Positions 1 to 9,381 of a DNA stretch of 44,449 nt are shown here, in pieces; the first letter of the stretch is position 1, and each line of letters opens with the position of its first letter. Made by a program: the position numbers and the translations under genes. The notes beneath the pieces are model-generated. The model worked only from the letters and a program-made list of their open reading frames with translations. It searched no databases and was not told the origin of the DNA. Where the stretch lies: positions 1 to 44,449 of the forward strand of contig JAHLFG010000094.1 in assembly GCA_018883895.1 (NCBI GenBank), given 5' to 3'. The stretch comes from Candidatus Anaerobiospirillum merdipullorum (GTDB taxonomy: Bacteria > Pseudomonadota > Gammaproteobacteria > Enterobacterales > Succinivibrionaceae).

Positions 1-99
1 ACCTAGCTTGGCGTCAGTAAGTTTGGCTGACAGCGAGGTTAAGGTGGTAAGCGGGGTTAAACGCTGCACACAGGTAAGTAAAATTCCGGCAATGGTCAT
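1..99 (-). CDS. Unknown protein, N-terminal 33 codons only (partial)
   Basis: An open frame starts with ATG at 99 and runs off the left edge of the window. The visible residues (MTIAGILLTCVQRL..., then Thr/Leu-rich) contain a short hydrophobic N-terminal stretch that could be a signal or membrane segment, but the piece is too short to assign. A weak purine-rich stretch (AGGATAGAG) precedes the ATG. It follows nrdB in the same direction, after a terminator-like hairpin, so it may be a separate transcription unit. It does not look like the YfaE-type ferredoxin that often follows nrdB. It could also be spurious. Confidence 0.4.
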   Translation of the reverse strand, partial: MTIAGILLTCVQRLTPLTTLTSLSAKLTDAKLG

Positions 100-120
100 A
101 ATGGCTCTATCCTGATTAGT

Positions 121-150
121 AAAAGGCGGCACTAAAAGTGGTGGGCCGCC
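121..150 (-). terminator. Probable rho-independent terminator of nrdAB
   Basis: Read on the minus strand, GGCGGC pairs with GCCGCC. A smaller ACT/AGT pairing lies inside with a 5-base bulge, and the stem is followed directly by TTTTA. It sits about 45 bases after the nrdB stop codon, the expected place. The T-run is short, so termination may be incomplete. Confidence 0.5.
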
Positions 151-195
151 CCTGTCATCTTGTCACAAAAAGACCGGTGCGGCAAATGGGGAAGT

Positions 196-1236
196 TTAGA
201 GATCGTCCACTAAAGCCGTGCTCTTGGCATAGGCGGTGCTACGCGCCTCAAAGAAGTCGGTCTTCACCAAGTTGGCATCGGCATATTGGGATACCCAGGC
301 CATGGAGGCAGGCTCGGTGGCATGGGCCGGGTCATAGGGGGCATAGCCTAAGCTTTGCCAGCGCAAATTGCCCAAATACTGAATGTAGTCAGCTAGCATG
401 GTGGAGTTCAAGCCCTTAATCTTATCGCCAATTACATACTGTCCCCAGGCAATTTCTTGGCGCACGCCTTCTTTTAACATGTTAAGGAGCTCTTCTTCCA
501 TCTTGGGGTCAAAAAGCTGCGGCTCTTCAGTTTTAAGCTCTCGGATTAAATTACGAAACAGCCATAAATGGGTGTTTTCATCGCGATTGATATAGCGAAT
601 CTCTTGGGCCGAGCCTGACATCTTGCCTTGGCGACTTAAGTTGTAGAAGAAGGCAAAGCCGGAGTAGAAGTAAATGCCCTCTAAGATATAATTTGCCATC
701 AGCACTTTGACAAAGGTGCGATCGTCCTGCTTTTCTTGAAACTCGTTATATAAATTGCCAATAAAGGTATTGCGACGCAGTAAATGCTCATCATCCTTCC
801 ACTGATAGAGAATTTCCATGCGCTCGGCAGGGCTGACAATGCTATCTAACATATAGCTGTAACTTTGCGAGTGCACGCTTTCTTGGAAGGTCTGAATGTT
901 AAGGCACAGACAGATCTCACTTAAGGTGATGTACTCGGTAAGGCGCGGCAAATTGGCCGTCTGAATCGAATCTAAGAAGATAAGGAAGCTTAAAATCTTG
1001 TCATAAGCCTGCTTTTGGGCAGGCTCTAGCACCTGATAGTCCTTTAAATCTTGCGCTAGGTTAATTTCCTCGGGGATCCAGAAGTTATTCATCGCCTGAC
1101 GATACCACTGTGAAGCCCACGGATACTTCATATGATTAAAGTCATTTAAGTTAGTCGGATTGCCGCCTAAGATGCGGCCTAACTTAACGTCAATGTCCCC
1201 TTGCGGATTAAATAGAGCTTTTTTGGCAAGTAGCAT
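196..1236 (-). CDS. nrdB: Class Ia ribonucleoside-diphosphate reductase, beta subunit
   Basis: R2 subunit (346 aa) that carries the diiron-tyrosyl radical used by NrdA to reduce ribonucleotides. The expected metal ligands are visible: D89 (FLIFLDS), E119 and H122 (ESVH), E186 (NYILEG), and E220 and H223 (RDENTH). The radical tyrosine is Y126 in HSQSY. The acidic C-terminal tail (ALVDDL) fits docking to the alpha subunit. The frame is open 16 codons further upstream, but the ATG at 1236 has an AAGGAG ribosome site at the right distance, and the residues from there (MLLAKKALFNPQ) match the family N-terminus. The longer start would place its 5' end inside nrdA. It follows nrdA with a 26-base gap. 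An intact class Ia enzyme needs oxygen to form its radical. Confidence 0.96.
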   Translation of the reverse strand: MLLAKKALFNPQGDIDVKLGRILGGNPTNLNDFNHMKYPWASQWYRQAMNNFWIPEEINLAQDLKDYQVLEPAQKQAYDKILSFLIFLDSIQTANLPRLTEYITLSEICLCLNIQTFQESVHSQSYSYMLDSIVSPAERMEILYQWKDDEHLLRRNTFIGNLYNEFQEKQDDRTFVKVLMANYILEGIYFYSGFAFFYNLSRQGKMSGSAQEIRYINRDENTHLWLFRNLIRELKTEEPQLFDPKMEEELLNMLKEGVRQEIAWGQYVIGDKIKGLNSTMLADYIQYLGNLRWQSLGYAPYDPAHATEPASMAWVSQYADANLVKTDFFEARSTAYAKSTALVDDL

Positions 1237-1262
1237 GAAATTCTCCTTAAAGCCTGTAGCCT

Positions 1263-3785
1263 TTAGGCTGAGCAGGATACGCACTCTTTGACCTCTAAGG
1301 ATTTAGAGCGCACGTAGTAAATGGTCTTGACTCCACAGCGCCAGGCCAAGAGGTATAAAGAGAGCACGCCACGCATGGTGTAATCATTGGTGATATACAG
1401 ATTCATGCTCTGAGCCTGATCGATATGGCGTTGGCGCAAGCCGGCAGCGCGAATGGACCAGGTTTGATCCAAATCATGGGCGCTCTTGTACAGCCAGAAG
1501 GTTTGGGCATTAAGCTCGGGTGCACAACGGGGCAACATATTACCCTTCTTTTCTTCATAAAAGAATTTGTTCATTACCGGATCGATGCCAGCGGTAGTCC
1601 CGGCAATAATGCTGGTACTGCTCGTCGGGGCAATGGCCAATAAATAGGCATTGCGCATGCCTTGCGCTTTGACGCGTTGGGCCAATTCTTGCCATTTTTC
1701 TGAGGTATAGCCGCGCTTTATAAAGTACTCCCCACTTTGCCATTCACTGCCTTCAAAGGTAGCGCAGGCCCCTTTCTCCGCGGCCAAATCGCAGGAAGCG
1801 GCAATCGCGGCATAATTGATGGTCTCAAAGAGCTTATCGGCAAGTTCCAAGTGCGCCTCACTTTCCCAAGCAATACCACGCTTGGCCAAGAGATGATGAT
1901 AACCACTGACACCCAGGCCAATGCTACGGTACTTATGATTGGTAAGTTTGGCATAGGGCAATGGGTAGAAGTTTAAGGAAATGACATTATCAAGGGCCCG
2001 TACGGCAGCGGCGGTCACGGCACTGATATAGGCCTCATCCTTATCAGTAAGGCGTCCTAAAACCAAGCTTGCTAAATTACACACCACAAAATCACCGGGA
2101 TAGGTTACCTTGATGATGGCCGTTTGCCCATTATCATCTACTTTAACTTCCGTTTCCCCACTGTGGATGGGGGACATGTTCTGGGCAATCTCGGTACAGA
2201 GATTGGATGAATAGATATGCCCCAAATGTGCGTTGGGATTGGCGGCATTGACGATATCGCGATTGAAGATAAAGGGGGTGCCGGTTTCCACCGCCGACTT
2301 TAAAATAAGGCGAATTAAGTCCTTAATTAAGATCGGGCGCTTGGTGATGCGAGGCTCGGCTAGGCACTGTAAGTAGCGCTCTTCCCACTCCTTGCCAAAG
2401 TAATCTTCCAAGTCAAAGCCCATATATTGGCGCACTTCATGCGGGCAGACTAATTGCCAGGTGCCATCTAAATTGCGCTCAGCCTCTTTATAGAAATAAT
2501 CGGGTACACAGATGGCCGGGAAGATATCGTGCGCCTTCATGCGCTCATCACCATTATTGGTGCGCAGTTGCAAGAACTCCGGTAAGTCCCGATGCCATAA
2601 ATCAAGATAGACCGCGCAGGCGCCTTGACGCACGCCTAATTGATCAACGGCCACCGCAGTATCGTTAATTAAACGGATCCAACGAATGACACCACCGGCA
2701 GCGCCCTTAAAGCCACGGATATCCGAGCCCATGGCACGCACTTTACCTAGGTACAATCCCATGCCACCGCCAAACTTACTTACCTGCGCAAAATTGTCGA
2801 TACTGCGATAAATGCCGGTTAAGCTGTCAGGCACGGTATCGATAAAGCAGCTGGATAATTGATAAAAAGGTTTGCGCGCATTGGCCAAGGTCGGAGTGGC
2901 CATGGTGACTTCAAGGCGCGAGAGCATGTCATAAAAACGCTGCACCCACTGCAAACGTACCGCCTGTGCTTCAGTCATCGCCAAATGCAGGGCAATGCCT
3001 AAGAAAAATTCTTGCACGCGCTCGACGAGTGCGCCTTCATGGGTGGCAATGAGATAGCGCTTGGCAAGCAGGGTAATGCCGGAATAAGTAAAGAGCTCAT
3101 CGCGCTCGGGCTTAATGAAGCTGTAGGCGGTGTTTAGCTCTTCAGTGCTATAGCTTTCTAGAATATAACGCCCATAGAGTTCATGGTCGGCCAAATAGTT
3201 TAATTTATCGACAAAGGAGGTCAGGCCTAAGGATAATTCAGTCTTGCGGATACGGGCATTTAAAGTATGCAAATATAAGAGCGCGGCGATATTTTCATAA
3301 CGCGGGCTTTGGGCCGTGGTAAGCTCGACGGCCGCCTTAATGAGGCTACTCATCTTCTCTTCAGCGCTAGCTGATTGACGCACTTCACTGAAGAATTTGG
3401 TGCATAACTTATCTAAATGATATTGCTCTTCAGGGTAGAGCTCTTCAATACGCTTTAAGATAGGCAAAAGCTCGCTATCGCTAACGGCCGTGCACAGGGC
3501 CTTGCGGGTCTGGCGCATTTGGGTGCGCTTTTCGCGATAGAGAATAAAGCTCTTGGCGACCTTAAAGTACTTGGCCTCCATCAAGATCTCTTCCACAAGA
3601 TCTTGCACTTGTTCCACGCTAATGGGGTCTTGGGTACCAATCTTGGCGATCACCGCCGCAGTCAAGGCCGCAATTAAGGGCTCATCGACTGGCTTATGGA
3701 CGCTTAAAAAGGCTTTTTGCAAAGCAGCGGAGATTTTTGGTGCGGCAAATTCCTCTAACGCGCCCGAGCGTTTAATGATGTGCAT
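1263..3785 (-). CDS. nrdA: Class Ia ribonucleoside-diphosphate reductase, alpha subunit
   Basis: Catalytic R1 subunit, 840 aa, longer than the roughly 760 aa of the E. coli protein. An ATP-cone allosteric domain occupies about residues 1-90 (starts MHIIKRSG). The active-site set is complete: C313 in SSCFID, the N528-C530-E532 motif NLCTE, C569 in VVCNLAS, the radical-transfer pair Y823-Y824, and the C-terminal redox pair C835 and C838 in CVSC. A modest AGGATC ribosome site precedes the ATG. It is first in a two-gene operon with nrdB and has a good sigma70-like promoter upstream. I saw no convincing NrdR box pair in the leader, so regulation is not read from the sequence. Confidence 0.97.
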   Translation of the reverse strand: MHIIKRSGALEEFAAPKISAALQKAFLSVHKPVDEPLIAALTAAVIAKIGTQDPISVEQVQDLVEEILMEAKYFKVAKSFILYREKRTQMRQTRKALCTAVSDSELLPILKRIEELYPEEQYHLDKLCTKFFSEVRQSASAEEKMSSLIKAAVELTTAQSPRYENIAALLYLHTLNARIRKTELSLGLTSFVDKLNYLADHELYGRYILESYSTEELNTAYSFIKPERDELFTYSGITLLAKRYLIATHEGALVERVQEFFLGIALHLAMTEAQAVRLQWVQRFYDMLSRLEVTMATPTLANARKPFYQLSSCFIDTVPDSLTGIYRSIDNFAQVSKFGGGMGLYLGKVRAMGSDIRGFKGAAGGVIRWIRLINDTAVAVDQLGVRQGACAVYLDLWHRDLPEFLQLRTNNGDERMKAHDIFPAICVPDYFYKEAERNLDGTWQLVCPHEVRQYMGFDLEDYFGKEWEERYLQCLAEPRITKRPILIKDLIRLILKSAVETGTPFIFNRDIVNAANPNAHLGHIYSSNLCTEIAQNMSPIHSGETEVKVDDNGQTAIIKVTYPGDFVVCNLASLVLGRLTDKDEAYISAVTAAAVRALDNVISLNFYPLPYAKLTNHKYRSIGLGVSGYHHLLAKRGIAWESEAHLELADKLFETINYAAIAASCDLAAEKGACATFEGSEWQSGEYFIKRGYTSEKWQELAQRVKAQGMRNAYLLAIAPTSSTSIIAGTTAGIDPVMNKFFYEEKKGNMLPRCAPELNAQTFWLYKSAHDLDQTWSIRAAGLRQRHIDQAQSMNLYITNDYTMRGVLSLYLLAWRCGVKTIYYVRSKSLEVKECVSCSA

Positions 3786-4103
3786 GGCAAAGATCCTATT
3801 TGTGTGGGTGGATTAAAAGAAGGTGCATTAATTAAGAGCGCGGGGCATTATACCTGGAAGTTAGGACTAAGTCACGGCAAGCACCAAATTACATTTCCTC
3901 AAGAAAAACCGATAGTTAGATAAAGATAGGTCCGATTTAGGGAAAAAATATCAGTAAGTTGGGCGAAATTGATGGCCTTAAAGCCATCCGTGGCAAAGGG
4001 GACTTAATTTCACCTCATAAGCGCCGCTTAAGCAAAAGTTAAGCAGGCTACAAGCGCGCCCCCTTTGTGGCAAGATTAAGCTACTTTCTTAATGTCAGGC
4101 TAC
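3786..4103. other. Intergenic region between nrdA and a decayed gene
   Basis: These 318 bases hold the nrdAB promoter candidate at 3847-3875. The rest is AT-rich or leader-like sequence in which I found no convincing gene, terminator or repeat. The decayed minus-strand gene ends at 4104 without a recognisable terminator. Confidence 0.6.
3847..3875 (-). promoter_or_regulatory. Candidate sigma70 promoter for nrdAB
   Basis: On the minus strand a perfect TATAAT lies at 3852-3847, with GTGACT at 3875-3870 (four of six matches to TTGACA) and an exact 17-base spacer. This would start transcription near 3840, about 55 bases before the nrdA ATG. Assigned by pattern only. Confidence 0.5.
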
Positions 4104-5060
4104 TTAGACTTCAGCCGGGGTAGCCTGTGCGGTAGTCGTAGCGATGAGCTGATTGAACTTCGTGTGCACCAGATCAAGCGCATCTTCGATACCATCACCA
4201 TTTTTGCGCCCCACCGCCCACAGGGCATCATTGACGATATCGGCGATGGCGGTTTTATCACAGCCGGCATTGGTAGCAGCCGTGATGTCTACATTTAATT
4301 TGTCGATTAAATTGTCCATTACCTGTTTAGTTAAGGTGTTAAGGCGCGCTAAATCCTCTGTTGAGGGATTCTCTTTAAAAAAGAGCGTGCCTATTTCGCG
4401 GCATTCCTGCGGGTTTAGCAAAAAGCTCATGGCATCGGGGTAGAAAGCACAATACTTGGTCAAGGCGGTGGCCACAGCGATGTCGCTAGGAATAGTGTAC
4501 TGATGGGTGGTGGGGGGATTTTGTTGCAAATAGGTCAAGGGACCGTTTGTAGCGTGCAAACTTTGCCGCGCTCCGGTGAGAGTGTGCTGTATATGGTCGA
4601 CCGTCTTATTGAGCAGTGCCTTAATATCTTCAGCCTTAAAATTAAAATGTAGGCTCTTTAAATGCTGCGATAAGATGCTGGTGGCGGAGAACATATCGAC
4701 GTTGGTATCCCGCGCAACCTCGCTTCTGGCGGTCATGATAAGTTTAGTGGCCAGTTGGGAGGTAAAGTTAATATTTTGATTTATGACATCTACGCGATCG
4801 AGCGCTTTTTGATGATTGGTGTAATCACCGCGAAATAACTCAGCAAGGCCCTTAAAACGCGGATAAACCAGTTGTCAGGCTTTTCTTGAGGATTGACGAC
4901 GACTAAGTCGCCTTTGCCATCAATGCTAAAGCGCCCGGAACTATTTCACAGATCACTGACCTGCTCACAGCTAAGACTACTGATCTCATCAAAAGTATGC
5001 GTCTGAAAATTATTGACTTGGCTAAAAAGATGGTGAAGGGCTTACGCTAGTAGCCCTCAT
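4104..5060 (-). pseudogene. Decayed gene of unknown function (nonsense codon plus frameshift)
   Basis: The longest intact piece is 4104-4736 (210 aa from an internal ATG, starting MTARSEVARDTN). The same frame stays open upstream to 4874 with coding-like sequence (KGLAELFRGDYTNHQKALD). A second frame then takes over up to 5041 (HTFDEISSLSCEQVSDL, an in-frame TGA at 4946-4948, then GRFSIDGKGDLVVVNPQE). The two frames would join by a single indel near 4855-4870. A possible original ATG at 5060 (MRATSVS) would need another shift near 5040. There is no signal peptide or membrane segment, and I do not recognise the family. Alternatively only the 210 aa piece is expressed, but it has no clear ribosome site. 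Confidence 0.55.
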
Positions 5061-5429
5061 CCCGCTTTAGGGGGCTAAAATCAGGCTTTAAGGCAGATTT
5101 TAATTAAAAATCAAGAGTCTTTGCTCATATGGGACGGCACTTACGCGCAGGTTTACTCTAAGCGCTATGGCTTGCCTTAGGGGTAGGGCACAAAAAAGCC
5201 TCAGGAGCCTTGCTGAGCGCGCGGTAGAAACGATGTTACTTTTTATCAAGGGGAGCTTTAAATCTAAGCTTACGTGATAGGCAGGCTAAGGCTGCGAACT
5301 TGCACAAATTTTCATCATATAAGGCGGTCACATCAGGCTAAAAAGTGACATAATCAATATACTTGTGCGCGCCCATAACTAATGGCGGACAGCCCAATTT
5401 AGTGCAGATAAGAAGATGAGATAGGCATC
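5061..5429. other. Upstream region of the srf/tag-like operon
   Basis: No intact gene. On the plus strand a short frame without a start codon, ending at 5180, reads NQESLLIWDGTYAQVYSKRYG then stops. It looks coding-like and may be a gene remnant. On the minus strand a weak hairpin (CTCAG/CTGAG, near 5200-5215) is followed by six Ts. TATACT at 5358-5363 and CATAAT at 5349-5354 are possible -10 elements for the downstream operon, but neither has a good -35 at normal spacing. The start of the long operon transcript is therefore not resolved by eye. Confidence 0.4.
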
Positions 5430-8400
5430 ATGCTGGCAAAACTCATAGAAAGCAAAGAAGAGCAGATAGCTCTCGTGGAGAATACCGGGATTCAATTTAC
5501 CGATTATGAGCTCACGGTCGATTGGAATAGTGGTAAGCCGGAAGTTGAACATGCGGTTACTGGCTACTTTGTGAGCGCTGGGAGCGCTGAGCCCTATGTC
5601 AGATTACGCCCGGATGATGGCGATGAGGCGGTCTATCGTAATGCCGCGGGGCGTGAGGTTGATATTGCCGATGCGCTGGCAAGTTTACCTACTAAAAGCT
5701 CGCTGGAGCTTTATGACGGCGTCTGGTTCCCGGTGCCATTTTTTGCCGTGGGCGGGCATATGCATGGTACCGTCGGTCCCTGGTGTTGGGCGCGCTGCCG
5801 GGTGGTGGATATTACCGCGCGCAAACAAAAAGAAGAGGAGCTTAAGGCCAAGCGTAGCGGTAAGGTGGAAAAAAAGCGTGAACTTACCCCCTTTGAAGCA
5901 CTGATGCAAGCGCGTCAAGGGGAGAATGAGGGTCCGCGTACCTATCACATCACCATTGCCTTTGATACCAAGGCCGATGAAGTTAGTACCGGTGAAGTTT
6001 ACTATCTGCCTACCGTGCATGATGTACAGGCCGGCACCATCTTTGAGTTAAGTGCCGAGCAAAGCCAGCACAGTATCTTCTTAAAAGCGCTACCTAACGG
6101 CGTGGCCTGGGTCAATGAATGGGCACAGGCCGTCTTTACCAAACTTGCCAAAGAGCGTTTGGATGAATTTAGCGGTGAGCGGGCGCAAGATGTAATTGCC
6201 AAGATGCAAAACGAGCATCTGCATGAGCAACATTATTTAAATATGCTGGCCTTTTTAAATCTCTTGGTAAAACCCAAGCAGATTAAGTTGCTAGCCGGCG
6301 CGGCCGAGAGTACTACCAAGCCGGTGGAAGTAAGCTTGGTGCTAGATATCGGCAATTCACGCTCATGCGGCATCTTGGTGGAGCATTATGAAGGGGCGGA
6401 ATTTAGCTCCGATGACTTTAGTGGCACCTCGAAGTTAGTGTTGCGCGATTTAAACGCGCCGGAAAATGAATATGATGAGCCCTTTGTCAGCCGCTTGGAG
6501 TTTGCGCGCGCTAATTTTGATTTTGATGGCAAAGCCGCGCGCTCTTTGTGCACCGAGGCCTTTACTTGGCCATCCTTAGTGCGCGTGGGCACCGAGGCGG
6601 CACATTTGGCAGCCATGCGGCAGGGCAGTGAGGGCCGCACTGGACTTACCTCGCCTAAGCGTTATTTATGGCAAAGTCAGGGCTTTGAGGATGATACCTG
6701 GTTTTTCAACAATGCCGCCTATCAGATAAAGTCGCAAACCTTAAGTGATGAGGCCAAACGGGTAGGCGCGATTAAAGCCTTTGCTCGTCCCTTTGGCAGT
6801 TATATCAATACCTGGGGTGAGGCCCTCTTTGCTAGCAGCAGTGATGCCTCGCGCACCAATTTAAAATCCGGCTATTCCTATCGCTCCTGCATGACCTTTA
6901 TGCTCTCTGAAATCTTCTTGCAGGCGCTACGGCAAATGAATGCCGCTTCGCATCGGCGCACCAAGCTAAATTACAATGCTCCGCGCTATTTAAAGACCGT
7001 GATCTTGACCGTGCCGCCGGCCATGCCGCAAGAAGAGCGCGAAAACTTACGCTCCTGCATCTATGAGGCCTTGGGGATTATCTGGAAGTGTTTGGGCTAT
7101 GATATAAGCCCGGCGGATGTCTGTGCCTTTGCCTCAGATAAGGCCAGCTTTAAACAAGCTTTGCCTGAAGTGAAGATGGATTGGAATGAAGCGGAGGCGG
7201 GGCAGGTCGTATATTTGTACAATGAGACCCAAAAGGTCTTTCGTGGTAGCTGTCATGCCTTTGTCGATGCGCTACGTCAGCCAGAGCTTGACGATCGTTG
7301 CTTTAACCATCTTAAGGATAAGTATGGGCATGACTTGGTCAGTACGCGCATTGCCACGGTAGATATTGGTGGCGGGACCACTGATTTAGTCATTCGCGAC
7401 TATACCTATGAGCAGGGTAAGGCCGACCATGAAAGCGATCTTATTCCCTATGAGGTCGTTTCCACGGGAGGTAAAATCGCCGGTGACGATCTGTTATTGG
7501 ATCTCATTAAATTAGGCCCGTTGCAGGCCATTATTGAAGCTATCTCGGCCGATGGACGTTTTAATCGCTCGATTTTAGATCGCATCTTAGGTCAGGCTTC
7601 GGGCAATGTGCAGGATTCGCTCTTGCGCGTACAGATGGTCGATCAGATTTTAAGTAAGGTCGCCTTACGCATCTTGTTCCACTTAGAGCATTTAAGCCAC
7701 TATGAGGCCGATACGCTCTATGTCACCGGTAGCATGGCCGACTTCTTATATGGCAATGAAAGTAAGAATGATTTGCCCCCGGAGGTGCCCTTACCTGAGC
7801 CAGCCCCCACGCCTAATGCTGAGGCCTTGCAATGGTTTAATGCGCAGGTACAAGAATATATTGCCAGCTTTGATCTCATGCAGGTGCCACTTAAGGTTGA
7901 TCTTATCGCCCTTGACCGCAAGATCCGTGAGGGCAATTTCAATTTAAGTGCCGCCTTGCACAATCTTTGCGTGCTTATCAATCAATATGAGCCAGATGTG
8001 CTTTTATTGACCGGAAGACCGTCGCAATTGCCGGCTATCCGCGCTTTATTTGAAGAGCGTTTGGCCCTGTCACCGGCGCGCATCGTGTCGATGCACAGCT
8101 ATGAATGTGGCAGTTGGTATAGCTTTAGCCCCGATGGCGTGCATATTGGCGATCCTAAGACCACCGCGGCGATGGGGGCCTTGCTGTCGCATATGCGTAG
8201 CGATCACAGCAATTTCCCCAACTTCCGCTATCAATCCGCTCCCATGCCGCCTAACAATCAGATGCACTATGTCGGCATTGTGATGCAAAGCGGACGCATT
8301 GCACAAAAAGATGAAGTCTTTGCCGTCTACGATGAAACCGAAGGTCCGGCGATGACCTTTGAGTCCTGTGCCTATGCCGATAAACGGGGCCTGAAGATTT

Positions 8401-9359
8401 TGGCCTTTGATGACAGCCAGGCTAAAACGGTAGGTGGCAGACCAAAGGATATCAATGTCAAGATGGCGCAGGCGACCTTTAACTTAAAGTTGGCCGCCGA
8501 TTTTGGTTATCGGCAATTTGCTGACCCCTCGGGGGAGGCGACGGCGCTCTATCGTTTGGAAATGATTGATAATGTGGAGCAATACCCCGAATTAATTAGA
8601 CTTAAACGCAAATATTACAACTTGTCAATTGATGATCTGACGCCTACTAATATCAAAGCTTATCTTGAGGACATCGAAGGTAAAGGCATTGAAAAAATCA
8701 ATACCACCCTCGCCCCGGAGCTACGTGCGATTTTAGAGCGCATGGCTCAATGTGAGGCTATTGCTTTAAATCCCCCTGAAGTCGCGGCAACGCCTGAGGA
8801 GCAACAGGCTTTGCAGGCACAGGCAGAAATGGCGCAGGCCAATGCTAAGGTAGGGCTGCTCGGTCGCCTTAAAGGGGAGCGCACGAAACTTATCGCCGAG
8901 GATTATGCCAAGCGTTTGCAAACGCTCCTTACCCAAAAGCGCGCGGCGCAGGCTAAGGCGGCTGCAGATGAGCTGGAGCAATTAAAGCGCAGCAGTGTGC
9001 AGAAGTTTTATGCCATCGTCAAATACTTCATTGAACAGCGTACTGCAAGTTTCCAACGTGTGTTTGATAAGGCCGCGGCCTTATGCAATAGCTCACGGGC
9101 AGACTTTACCTTAACGCTGCAGCTTAAAGTGGTAAATACAGAGCACGATCATCCCTTCCCTTATTTAAAACGTGAGCTTAAAGATAAGTTGCCGCCCTTG
9201 GTGCGCTATGAGATAGCCGCCTTAGACTTTGCCACTGCTGCAGGTAGTGTTAAGGGGGCGAATGATATTAAGAGTAAGGACTTGCCGGGCTACTTTAAGT
9301 TTAAGTTACGCACGGTGCTAGAGCCTGAATATTGGACTTCAAGCGGGCGCATAATTTAA
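5430..9359 (+). CDS. srfB: SrfB-family protein (actin/Hsp70-fold ATPase)
   Basis: First gene of the 11-gene operon, 1309 aa. The start MLAKLIESKEEQIALVENTGIQF and the overall pattern match the virulence factor SrfB family. Actin/Hsp70-type nucleotide-binding motifs are visible: phosphate-1 DIGNSRSCG at 306-314, phosphate-2 VDIGGGTTD at 644-652, and an adenosine-like LLLTGRPSQ at 858-866. A Lys/Glu-rich insertion lies near residues 135-155 and a long Ala/Gln/Glu/Lys coiled coil near 1110-1200. No signal peptide or membrane segment is seen, so it should act in the cytoplasm. It is longer than the roughly 1000 aa I recall as usual for the family. The ribosome site is weak (AGATAGG). srfC follows after 22 bases. 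The molecular function is not established. A generic DnaK/HSPA call would be misleading because there is no DnaK peptide-binding domain. Confidence 0.88.
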   Translation: MLAKLIESKEEQIALVENTGIQFTDYELTVDWNSGKPEVEHAVTGYFVSAGSAEPYVRLRPDDGDEAVYRNAAGREVDIADALASLPTKSSLELYDGVWFPVPFFAVGGHMHGTVGPWCWARCRVVDITARKQKEEELKAKRSGKVEKKRELTPFEALMQARQGENEGPRTYHITIAFDTKADEVSTGEVYYLPTVHDVQAGTIFELSAEQSQHSIFLKALPNGVAWVNEWAQAVFTKLAKERLDEFSGERAQDVIAKMQNEHLHEQHYLNMLAFLNLLVKPKQIKLLAGAAESTTKPVEVSLVLDIGNSRSCGILVEHYEGAEFSSDDFSGTSKLVLRDLNAPENEYDEPFVSRLEFARANFDFDGKAARSLCTEAFTWPSLVRVGTEAAHLAAMRQGSEGRTGLTSPKRYLWQSQGFEDDTWFFNNAAYQIKSQTLSDEAKRVGAIKAFARPFGSYINTWGEALFASSSDASRTNLKSGYSYRSCMTFMLSEIFLQALRQMNAASHRRTKLNYNAPRYLKTVILTVPPAMPQEERENLRSCIYEALGIIWKCLGYDISPADVCAFASDKASFKQALPEVKMDWNEAEAGQVVYLYNETQKVFRGSCHAFVDALRQPELDDRCFNHLKDKYGHDLVSTRIATVDIGGGTTDLVIRDYTYEQGKADHESDLIPYEVVSTGGKIAGDDLLLDLIKLGPLQAIIEAISADGRFNRSILDRILGQASGNVQDSLLRVQMVDQILSKVALRILFHLEHLSHYEADTLYVTGSMADFLYGNESKNDLPPEVPLPEPAPTPNAEALQWFNAQVQEYIASFDLMQVPLKVDLIALDRKIREGNFNLSAALHNLCVLINQYEPDVLLLTGRPSQLPAIRALFEERLALSPARIVSMHSYECGSWYSFSPDGVHIGDPKTTAAMGALLSHMRSDHSNFPNFRYQSAPMPPNNQMHYVGIVMQSGRIAQKDEVFAVYDETEGPAMTFESCAYADKRGLKILAFDDSQAKTVGGRPKDINVKMAQATFNLKLAADFGYRQFADPSGEATALYRLEMIDNVEQYPELIRLKRKYYNLSIDDLTPTNIKAYLEDIEGKGIEKINTTLAPELRAILERMAQCEAIALNPPEVAATPEEQQALQAQAEMAQANAKVGLLGRLKGERTKLIAEDYAKRLQTLLTQKRAAQAKAAADELEQLKRSSVQKFYAIVKYFIEQRTASFQRVFDKAAALCNSSRADFTLTLQLKVVNTEHDHPFPYLKRELKDKLPPLVRYEIAALDFATAAGSVKGANDIKSKDLPGYFKFKLRTVLEPEYWTSSGRII

Positions 9360-9381
9360 GGTAAGGGCAGGAGAATACACG

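Noticed and set aside
4897..5050. Plus-strand frame ending ITDLLTAKTTDLIKSMRLK...KGLR stop
   Set aside because: It looks somewhat protein-like but lacks a proper start and ribosome site, and it overlaps the more convincing minus-strand remnant (GRFSIDGKGDLVVVNPQE). It was kept only as a doubt about that pseudogene.
5200..5215. Minus-strand hairpin followed by six Ts upstream of srfB
   Set aside because: The stem is only five pairs and no gene was found that it would terminate. It is mentioned in the intergenic entry but not called a terminator.
5430..9359. Calling the first operon gene DnaK or a chaperone
   Set aside because: Only the actin/Hsp70 nucleotide-binding motifs are shared. The start, the length and the lack of a DnaK peptide-binding domain match SrfB instead.
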